A DNA stretch of 64,000 nt, from positions 24,343,001 through 24,407,000 of the forward strand of contig JAPTYO010000008.1 in assembly GCA_036873135.1 (NCBI GenBank), in the 5' to 3' direction. The stretch comes from Clarkia xantiana subsp. parviflora (Eukaryota; Streptophyta; Magnoliopsida; Myrtales; Onagraceae). Below, piece after piece: positions 56,226 to 64,000 of the stretch. Position 1 is the stretch's first letter; every line of letters begins with the position of its first letter. A program made the translations under genes and the position numbers. A model generated the notes under the pieces. That model worked only from the letters and a program-made list of their open reading frames with translations. It was not told the DNA's origin and searched no databases.

Positions 56226-57512
56226 AAATGAACACAAAAGTCTGGACGTTAAATAACAAGATGGGCCTAGTCACTACTAACCCATTCATTTTTTTTTTAA
56301 AAAAATATTGACGAAAGCATGCAAGAAATAAAATGCTAAATTTTTAGGGAGAGTGTAAATATATGATTTTTTTTTTTTTTTTAAATTCTGCGTGTGGCCG
56401 TTACTATATAGGAGAGAAGTATATTCTAAATTTAGATTAGTATATGATAGTTCATTCCTTATATTTGTAGATATATGTTGATAGTTGGACTCAAGTTTTG
56501 ATAACATATTTTTATTGTTATTTTTTAAAATCTACCAAGTGGCTGAAAAATCAACAATTAACAACAATTAGTCAATGATTGAAGATTTCTTATTTTAGCT
56601 AGTAAGATTCGGTGACGACGAGGGTCCTGATTTTGTCTCTTTTCTCAGAAAAACCTCCCAAACAATTTCCAGAGCTCTGTGGGCTCTGCTCTGATTGGTT
56701 TAGGTTGCAAACCAAAAGCTTAATGGCGGTCTAAGTCTAATTAATTAAGTTTGATAAACAAGAAACCTCCAAACCAATGAGCTTTTCTCATTCCTCTACC
56801 AATAAGGTTTCCGTATTTGTTCATGCATGATAATGATTGGTCCACTCTGTTCCCTCTGATCCGGGTAATTAAGCTTGGATTAATTAAGGAGGAGGATAAA
56901 TGACGGTAACGATGACGATTATGGTAAGTAGTGATATCACCTACGTGTTTATTAAGTAACCTAACACTTTTATTAACTCTCCTTAGTATTTACACTGGGA
57001 TGAATAAAAATTATTACATGCACGTGTAAAACAAACATGTTTATAGGAATTGCTCTCTTAATGGATAACTGTGGCCACTCAACTAAAATTGAGTATGACG
57101 CGAATGCAATTCGTGTCACTTTCAATAAAAAAAATTCCTAATTAACTTATTATCATAAATAATGTACGTGAGATAATAATAGTCGTGTTGTGCTTAATGC
57201 GCGAATAAGAGTACTGTATTTAATTATTTCGGTTAACGCATTTATAAAACCGATATTTCCGTATTAAGCTATCCCAAAATTGTTGGGTAAAAAATTATTG
57301 TTTGAACAAATTCATTGGCAATAAAAATCTAGTTTCTTTAAGTAATATAAATTTACGTATTTCTAACAACAAAAATGATAAGCGTTTCGACATGGTTTGG
57401 TTGCATAGTAGTATAAATGCCTTAATAGTTGCTCAAATTTACACTGTGTGCCATTGTGACAAAAATAGGAAATACTTTAGAGTACAAAGTCAATCTAACA
57501 ATTAACAAGATT
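56226..57512. other. Intergenic, with a CCAAT-rich patch
   Basis: Between 56,690 and 56,845 there are two CCAAT and two ATTGG pentamers, plus a GC-richer 'ttccagagctctgtgggctctg' area split across 56,665-56,690. It could be a promoter, but no gene body follows. Confidence 0.35.
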
Positions 57513-57552
57513 GTTGATATGGCCGAGTTGGTCTAAGGCGCCAAATTAAGGT

Positions 57553-57585
<33 letters not shown>

Positions 57586-57593
57586 TGTCGTCA
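57513..57593 (+). tRNA. tRNA-Leu (AAG), slightly degenerate
   Basis: 81 nt. D-arm GGCCGAGTTGGTCTAAGGC, anticodon loop TTAAGGT with AAG at 57,548-57,550, a variable arm (TCCGAAAGGGC) of leucine size, and T-arm GTGGGTTCAAATCCCAC. The anticodon stem has one A-C mismatch (CCAAA against TCTGG). The acceptor stem has one T-T mismatch and two G-T wobbles (GTTGATA against TGTCGTC). A T-run terminator follows at about 57,602. It may be a decaying copy. Confidence 0.85.
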
Positions 57594-58336
57594 ACAGATT
57601 ATTTTTCATTATTTTGACAGGATTTATTTGCAGCTCAAAATAGAGAAAGGCACACTACTTCCAAGGCATATTGAATCAGAAACTCTTAATGATGTTTAGC
57701 GCAAAACTTAATCGTTAATTAGTATATCTGATTCAATAAAAGCTTGAGAAATATTTAGCTGAGTAGCTAGTACATAAGAATGAAGGGAAGCGATATAACT
57801 GACTTGGTATATATACATATGTATGAGTAACAATCACTGTTTGACATATAATACGGACTTTGAATCATCAGCGCGAAAACATGGTTATATTGTGGATGAT
57901 GATTCAACCATACCAAATCAATCAACATAAGTTTGCTGCTTGCTTAAAGAAACACTAAGATCGGAAGAGGATGGAGAGTATGCAAAAATGTGTCCTTTCT
58001 TTCTTGACAAACCAACTTCAAACACAGAAGCTCAACAACCCTTGCATCAACAGTTAATTAGATCAACATCCATCAAGTCATTGACATTCAAATTCAAACA
58101 TTACGTTAATGACAACACTCGAGGATAAGGATATTATCCGAACCAAATATTCGAATTCTAATCTCATAAATACCCCCTCCCCTCTGCAACTTCATTCACC
58201 CACATACACAGGAGCTAAACCAATCCCTACTGCAAAACAATCTCCTTCCCTTGCCAACCACAACAATTCCTAGAATTCAAATACCCTCCCTGCAATTTCC
58301 AACAATTAACAAATAATAAATAGTTCCTCAACATCA
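57594..58336. other. Spacer between tRNA and KCS
   Basis: No gene supported. The 3' untranslated part of the KCS gene should occupy the right end. Confidence 0.6.
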
Positions 58337-59869
58337 TCATATCAAACAAACCTTGGGGACCACAACAGGGAAGTTATCAATCTCATCCATCCATGGATTC
58401 TTCTCCTTCTTAGGGTTAATACTCCTCAGAGCCTTCCATACCGCACTGTTACACTTAAACCCCGACCCGAACGCAATCTGCCACGTCCTGTCTCCCCTCC
58501 TAATCCTCCCTTTCGCCTCTGAATACGCCAACTCGTACCAAAGCGAACTGCTCGAGGTGTTCCCAAACCGATTCAGGGTCATTCTAGAAGGCTCCATGTG
58601 CCAATCGGAGAGCTGCAAGTTCTTCTCAAGCTCATCCAGGACCGCCCTTCCACCTGCGTGGATGCAGAAATGCTCGAAAGCCAACTTGAAATCTGGAATA
58701 TATGGTTTTATCTTCATCTTCAGAAGCTTCTTCCCCACCAGAGTCCCGAAAAACAACAACTGCTCAGACATCGGCAACACAAGCGGCCCCAGGGTCGTGA
58801 TATTCGTCTTTAGAGCATCTCCCGCAACAGCCATGAGCTCTTTCGATAGGGTGACACCCACTTTTCCATTGGCGTCTTCCTCTTGGGTAACACAAGAGAA
58901 GCACTTATCGTCAGCTCCTTTGTGGGTTCTCACGGTGTGAACCAACTGATACTTTGATCGTCTCTTGTCAGAGCCTTTGTTCGATAGCAGAATCGCGGCC
59001 CCGCCCATTCGGAACAGACAGTTAGACACGAGCTTTGACCGATCATTTCCAAAGTACCAATTCAGGGTGATGTTCTCCATGCTGATGACTAATGCATAAG
59101 TGTTGGGATGAACTTGGAGGAGATCTTTTGCGAGATCGATTGAGATCAGACCAGCACTGCACCCCATTCCACCCAAATTATAGCTGATGATGTTTCCTCG
59201 GAGCTTGTAGTGGTTAATCACCATTGCGGATAGAGAAGGGGTCGGGTTGAAGAGACTGCAGTTCACCACCAAGATTCCAATATCCTTTGGCCGGATATTC
59301 GTTTTGCTGAGGAGCTCGTCGATTGCACCGAACATGACTGTTTCGGCCTCGTTTCTTGCTTCCTGCATGCATGGGTTCGGAGGAACGGCTAGAACGGCCT
59401 GGGGGAGGTAGGTTGACTCACCGAGGCCCGATCGCTCTAGGATCTTGCGTTGGAAGTCGAGATTCTCATCCGTGAAGGACCCGGTTAGTCGAGATCGGTC
59501 CATGAAGATCTTCTTAGGGCATTTCCGGGCATCATCGGGCTTGTAGCACGAGAAGTTCACAAGGTAAACAGGTCGAGGCCGGGTCAGGAAATAGAGGGTG
59601 GATAAGAACACAAGCAGGGTAGAGCAGAGGATTACAGAGATTAGGTTGTATTGGAGGTGGATCCATAGGTCATTGAGGTCTCGCAGGGAGAAGGTTGACA
59701 TTTGGGCGGCCACAATGATGACGAATGGTGAAAGGAGGAGGAACATTGCGTGAGTGATCACATAGTGGTATCCGAGCTTCACGTACTTCAATTTTACCGA
59801 TTTCCGCAGATCGGGGAGGCGATTCTGGGATGGTCGAATCATGGTTGTGTTCTGATTTGGTTCCGCCAT
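58337..59869 (-). CDS. 3-ketoacyl-CoA synthase (KCS4/KCS11-like)
   Basis: 510 residues from the MAEPNQ start; an upstream in-frame Met at 59,899 would add ten. I prefer MAEPNQ because the distance to [19 protein letters not shown] matches homologues, and a CAG acceptor just before it suggests a 5'UTR intron. Two membrane helices lie near residues 38-56 and 74-95, then the FAE1/CUT1-type condensing domain. Catalytic triad: Cys237 (GGMGCSAG), His404 (FCIHAGGRA) and Asn437 (RFGNTSSSS). It condenses malonyl-CoA with long-chain acyl-CoA, the first step of very-long-chain fatty acid elongation in the ER, feeding waxes, suberin and sphingolipids. It is uninterrupted and a single coding exon, as usual. 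KCS4 versus KCS11 orthology cannot be settled by eye. Confidence 0.95.
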   Translation of the reverse strand: MAEPNQNTTMIRPSQNRLPDLRKSVKLKYVKLGYHYVITHAMFLLLSPFVIIVAAQMSTFSLRDLNDLWIHLQYNLISVILCSTLLVFLSTLYFLTRPRPVYLVNFSCYKPDDARKCPKKIFMDRSRLTGSFTDENLDFQRKILERSGLGESTYLPQAVLAVPPNPCMQEARNEAETVMFGAIDELLSKTNIRPKDIGILVVNCSLFNPTPSLSAMVINHYKLRGNIISYNLGGMGCSAGLISIDLAKDLLQVHPNTYALVISMENITLNWYFGNDRSKLVSNCLFRMGGAAILLSNKGSDKRRSKYQLVHTVRTHKGADDKCFSCVTQEEDANGKVGVTLSKELMAVAGDALKTNITTLGPLVLPMSEQLLFFGTLVGKKLLKMKIKPYIPDFKLAFEHFCIHAGGRAVLDELEKNLQLSDWHMEPSRMTLNRFGNTSSSSLWYELAYSEAKGRIRRGDRTWQIAFGSGFKCNSAVWKALRSINPKKEKNPWMDEIDNFPVVVPKVCLI

Positions 59870-60620
59870 TTTCCCCCTGCCATACATTTCATCGAACATT
59901 TTCAGTGCATGATCTCAAAGTCAAACATTGTTACTCAATTTCATAGCAGTTAGAATTTCGGAAAGATCCAGGCGTCAATTACTAACGATTTCGAATTCAG
60001 CAACAGCAAGCTCAGAGAATCCAACTTTGGACAGATCAGATCGAAAACTAGTATACAATCTATTGGATCTGTGATTATACAAATGCAAGGTAGAGAGAGA
60101 AACTAAAAACCCAGATTAGGAAATCCAACAAAATTCATCATACAAAGCAGCAATTCCAAAAAAGATCAATAATCAAGATGAAGAAGAGAAACCCAAATCC
60201 GAGCAATTCTCACAAGGCAGTCAATTTTGATGCTGAAATAGATTCATTAAGTAGTAATCGACATGAAGGGAGACCCAGATCAGGAAACTAACCTCAGATT
60301 GCGATTCCAAAAGGAAAGCTCGAATTGGGAGGAGAGGCAAATGGATTGAGGTTTAATACGAGCTAATTATTAGATTATAGTTAAGTAAGCAATCGTGAAG
60401 AGTCAAAGTGACGAAGGACCAAGCAATCGAATCGGAAGGGAAATTAAAATGGAGAAGAAGGAAGCTGTCAATAATACGAAATATATAAAACTAATCTTGA
60501 AAATGGAAACGAAGAAATAACTAGGAAATGGAGAAGAGGAGAAGCCTCCCACGCGCTCCTCCCTGATTTTAACGCGAAGAGGGCGGCTAGCTTAGCTATG
60601 TTTGAAAACCCTCTCTCTCT
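59870..60620 (-). promoter_or_regulatory. KCS 5'UTR, probable leader intron, and promoter
   Basis: A donor GAG|GTTAGT at about 60,293 and an acceptor GGCAG at about 59,876 outline a possible leader intron of about 415 bp. A TATA-like TTTTATATAT (minus) is at 60,481-60,490. A (CT)n tract lies at 60,607-60,625. Confidence 0.4.
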
Positions 60621-60822
60621 CTCTCTGGATCCAACGGCTCGAAACATAACAGTGTTTTTTTTTTGGAATAACATGTCTACAACATGGTATTCCAGTCTGT
60701 CAGACCCAACATAAAGTTAGTCCTGTCGTTTCTTGAGGAATTTTCTTAGTTGTTTGGGTTTTTCCTGGTTTGTTTTTCCCCCCTCGATTGAAGATGAAGA
60801 TTGTTTGTAAAGGCAAATTATA

Positions 60823-61329
60823 GGAAAAATCACCCAAATAACTAGTATTTGAAACTCAAACACAAAAACAAGGGAAAATTTCGGCCAAAACTCAAAATAA
60901 CCAATGGAGCATCTCCCAGATGAGCCATTTAGGGCGCATCTGGGAGATGAGCAATTTTCCCCAAGGGTTAACGGTCAAATTTTTGACCGTTAACCCAATT
61001 TTGGCTCAACGGTCAAATTTTTGACCGTTGAGCCAAATGGCGCTCTCAGACGCGCCATTTGACTCAGCCGGAAATGGCTCATCTGGCAGTTGCGCCGTAA
61101 ATGCCGCAACTGCCAGATGCGCCATTTCCGGCTCATCACGCAGTTGCTCCATTTTCGTTAACGGTCGAAGGAAGACCGTTAACAGGTCCGGGGAAAATGG
61201 CTCATCTCCCAGATGCGCCCTAAATGGCTCATCTGGGAGATGCTCCATTGGTTATTTTGAGTTTTGGCCGAAATTTTTCCTTGTTTTTGTGTTTGATTTT
61301 CAAATACTAGTTATTTGAGTGATTTTGCC
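60823..61329. mobile_element. Mutator-type foldback MITE made of seven hairpins
   Basis: Outer inverted arms of about 145 bp (GGAAAAATCACCCAAATAAC... and its inverse ending ...GTGATTTTGCC), flanked by a 9-bp duplication CAAATTATA (60,814-60,822 and 61,330-61,338). Inside are seven further hairpins: 60,910-60,949; 60,965-60,996; 61,000-61,037; 61,035-61,060; 61,067-61,132; 61,157-61,183; 61,203-61,242. The frames on both strands here follow from the palindromes and are not genes. Confidence 0.88.
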
Positions 61330-61338
61330 CAAATTATA

Positions 61339-61966
61339 TGTGGTAAATAAAGTACAACTAGTTTTTATTATTAATTCATTAATGTACTGTTTGTTGGAAA
61401 AAAAAAAAAAAGTATCTTAGTATTATATTAGCGAGACTTGTAACTTATTACATTTTTTTTAATAAACATATAGTTTTTGCCAATAAGTTGTTCTAGTTGG
61501 TCAAACAATACCAAGTATAATTGTTGAATTATAATTGTCTGGAAAAAAATAAGTTAATTATTGATGTATTGTCAGACCCTAAAATCTGACCTATGGCGAT
61601 TACGTTTTGAAAACGTGGATTTTGAAAAGAGTCGCTAGTAATGAATTAAACACCTAGGTATAAAATCGGTCTACGATAAGAAATTCGAGTTCGGGGGTTC
61701 TATTACGAATTAAAACACATGGAATTAATCACGCCATTTCGGTACTCAATTCACAAATTTACCAATTTCTCTATTTGAACACATGTCACAAATTAATCTA
61801 ACGATGCCAAGATTTAATTAAATTTCTATCATGTGCAAATATTATCTAAGTCTAAAAATAAATTATTATCTACAACTCCTAATAAAAATGAAATATCTAA
61901 ATATTATACTAATCCTAATCATTCCTATCTAACCGTTTGCCACGTATGTTGTTTTTCTTTAGCCAA
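61339..61966. other. Flank with a possible gypsy LTR fragment
   Basis: About 61,572-61,830 begins TGTCAGACCCTAAAATCTGAC and has 'gagtcgctagtaatgaatt' and 'aaatcggtctacgataag', a layout I associate with gypsy LTR starts. No second LTR is in view. The first 72-bp copy of the repeat below starts at 61,895. Confidence 0.35.
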
Positions 61967-62574
61967 ATCTAAATATTATACTAATCCTAATCATTCCTAT
62001 CTAACCGTTTGCCACGTATGTTGTTTTTCTTTAGCCAAATGTATATATCTATCAAAAACGACAAAGACTCAAGAGTAATGTATTATGGTTTCGCTTAAAA
62101 ACGACAGTGGGGTCCCCTTCTATTACTTCTCCGTCTGTACAGTTCTTTATTTAAAACGACTTCGCTCGGTTCGATATCTACACGTCGAAGAAAACGACAG
62201 CGTTTAGAAATCTATATATCTAATACGGATGGTCTCTGTTCACTGTGAGTTTTACACGTCATCTCTACAAATCTAAATATTATACTAATCCTAATCATTC
62301 CTATCTAACCGTTTGCCACGTATGTTGTTTTTCTTTAGCCAAATGTATATATCTATCAAAAACGACAAAGACTCAAGAGTAATGTATTATGGTTTCGCTT
62401 AAAAACGACAGTGGGGTCCCCTTCTATTACTTCTCCGTCTGTACAGTTCTTTATTTAAAACGACTTCGCTCGGTTCGATATCTACACGTCGAAGAAAACG
62501 ACAGCGTTTAGAAATCTATATATCTAATACGGATGGTCTCTGTTCACTGTGAGTTTTACACGTCATCTCTACAA
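61895..62574. repeat. Tandem duplication: 304 bp twice, with a 72-bp third partial copy
   Basis: 61,967-62,270 and 62,271-62,574 appear identical on reading. The first 72 bp of the unit also occur just before, at 61,895-61,966. Each unit holds several AAAACGAC words, a GCCACGTATG site and ACACGTC. The block ends just before a likely transcribed leader. Confidence 0.92.
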
Positions 62575-63570
62575 ACGACGCCGCTCCGATATCACGCATC
62601 ATCTTCATCAGCGGAATCGACATATCAACATCGGTTATCCTCTGATGTCCGTTTCAACACAGCATTTATATGTTGTCCGTTTCAAATCCTATTAAAGGGT
62701 TTCGCTTATGTTCAAGCGGCATGTTCAATTTCCTATCAATTTAGGTATTTGAAACCCTAAAATCCTCTTCACCAACATAAGCAAGAGCCCAAGCGCCGCA
62801 AATCGATTCGTCTTATCCCGATTGTAAGCAAATTTTGACAATATCTTTATATTGGAGCTACGATTTGAAAATTAGGGATTTTGAATTGTTTCTGAAATGC
62901 TCCTACTGTGAATTTCTGTTATTGAGGGTCTGTTCCCCTAAAACCAACGTAATTTACAGAGTTGTTAAGCTGATCTTGACTAAAAATCCAAAAATATTTA
63001 AATCCTCAATTTGATAGTCCTGAAAAGGGACTTGGTCTAACCTGTTATTTTTTATGAAAATGCTTGAATATGTAGTTTTCTCTTAATGAATAGTCACTTC
63101 CCAACATCAAAGGATTATTGCATTAATCATTATTCAGTAGGTATAGTATAATCTTAAACAGTCATCATTAGCTATTATTTAGGGTTTGAAAGGTATTAAC
63201 AGTCGTCATTAGATGTTCTTGAAATTCTTTGTTATTTGACATCTCATTTGTGCTGTGATATGATTTTATGCTCTGTTTTTTAGACAGTTGGGTTCTGCTT
63301 CTACAAGTGCTATAGAAGGCAACCATGATGATGGTAAGAGTTTGACTTCATTCCATTTCTTCAAAGTTTGTATTCAACCATTTTCTGTTCTCATTTTCAG
63401 ATAGAGATAGTATGAGCTGAGTAGGGTGTTGGGAGTAAGGCATGTATGAATCAGTCAGATGAATTGTATAGAATTATGTCTATTACATTAATTTTATATT
63501 TTCATTTTGTTATTAGGAAAGTGGGTGAAAATGCAGAAGGCTTTTCAAGATTTCTTAGAGATAACATGAA
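62575..63570 (+). other. Exon-like sequence of an unrecognised gene or pseudogene
   Basis: A leader-like tract ends at a GTAAGC donor (62,824). Then 63,284-63,333 is an exon-like block (acceptor TTTTAG, donor GTAAGA), joined in frame to 63,517-63,569: QLGSASTSAIEGNHDD then GKWVKMQKAFQDFLEIT and a stop. No long open start exists upstream. It may be a remnant of a larger gene. I do not recognise the family. Confidence 0.3.
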
Positions 63571-64000
63571 TTAACTTCATGAATCTTGACGAACAACGAA
63601 AGATTTGAGAATATCAGATGGTTGCAGAGCTTGAACGCATGAAGAATTTTGTAGACAGGCAACATCCAAAAGTGCGTCCTTTGTTCTGTTGTGGAGGTTG
63701 ATGTTCGAGGCAATACCACTTCTGGATGTTGACTCCATCCGTTACTTGAAGAGATGGCCGAATTAAACTGATCTGTGGTGATTTCGGGTTTAGGGGTTCA
63801 GGTACCTTATAAACATTTGGAGGTAATTTTACTATAGCATATATATTTTTATAATACTTATTCTGTAATACCACACCCGTCACCATTCAAGTGGTAATAA
63901 TATTAAAAGATTATTATTATATTTGAAAGGTCATGCTGAATCTTGAATTTTGTTGCTTCATATATTTTCTTTTGATACAATACCTATCCTGCAATACTTC
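63571..64000. other. Right-edge sequence
   Basis: A short plus-strand stretch MVAELERMKNFVDRQHPKV (from about 63,618) looks coding-like but soon meets a stop. Otherwise AT-rich. Confidence 0.3.

Noticed and set aside
58353..58940. 195-codon plus-strand frame opposite KCS
   Set aside because: Shadow of the KCS coding frame on the other strand.
61006..61318. Open frames on both strands in the hairpin-rich element
   Set aside because: Palindromic composition produces matching frames on both strands; no protein features.
1..64000. CRISPR arrays, bacterial operons or ribosomal RNA genes
   Set aside because: None seen; the tandem arrays here lack spacer variation and sit in LTR retrotransposons.

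Overview
The window is nuclear DNA from a dicot-like flowering plant. It has AT-rich intergenic DNA, spliced genes, plant-only families (a class C heat-shock factor, a 3-ketoacyl-CoA synthase, a PLATZ zinc-binding fragment) and dense layers of transposable elements. I could not name the species. Only two intact protein genes are clear, both on the minus strand: an HSFC1-type heat-shock factor (35,656-36,840, two exons) and a KCS4/KCS11-like condensing enzyme (58,337-59,869). There is also a tRNA-Leu(AAG)-like gene at 57,513-57,593. Almost everything else that can be identified is transposon-derived.

Left third (1-18.5 kb). The window opens inside a Ty1/copia pol gene with its 3' LTR (3 to about 1,870). 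After a LINE-like RNase H remnant comes a nest of two Ty3/gypsy Tat-lineage elements, both on the minus strand. The outer one is a truncated copy: a 3' LTR ending at 4,691, then a repeat-rich 3' region to 7,918 that resumes at 18,394. The inner one is structurally complete at 7,919-18,393. It has 750/753-bp LTRs differing by about ten substitutions by eye, a GGTCT target duplication, PBS, PPT, protease, RT, two RNase H modules and integrase. It appears to lack gag and carries one nonsense codon and one frameshift. On its opposite strand it has a spliced antisense ORF (10,435-11,776), with eight W-boxes at exact 19-bp spacing just upstream. The 3' regions of both Tat elements hold minisatellites with periods 54, 141 and 66 bp, all multiples of three.

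Middle (18.5-35 kb). Small DNA transposons and SINEs are packed closely: a Tourist-like MITE, a short Helitron candidate, a tRNA-type SINE with an 11-bp target duplication, and a non-autonomous CACTA element (23,904-29,056, AGT duplication) with an inverted copy of its own terminus beside it. An inverted pair of LTR fragments lies between these, and a 608-bp Mutator-type foldback (9-bp duplication) is nested in the CACTA. A minus-strand Helitron candidate (31,216-34,943) carries exon fragments of a PLATZ gene and of a second, unrecognised gene, both in the Helitron's own orientation.

Right half (35-64 kb). HSFC1 is followed by a foldback MITE, a truncated TRIM, a decayed copia LTR plus gag, and a structurally complete but coding-dead copia element (40,993-45,897). 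That copia has 139-bp LTRs, a CATGC duplication and non-canonical LTR ends. Further on are a Helitron 3' end, a perfect 29-bp-arm hairpin (48,214-48,276), a 3-kb Helitron candidate (51,987-54,971), a second SINE, the tRNA and KCS. Upstream of KCS lies a 507-bp foldback (60,823-61,329) built from seven internal hairpins. Beyond it is an apparently identical 304-bp tandem duplication (61,967-62,574) just upstream of weak exon-like sequence that runs to the window edge.

All boundaries were read by eye. Family names rest on remembered domain motifs, not on searches.
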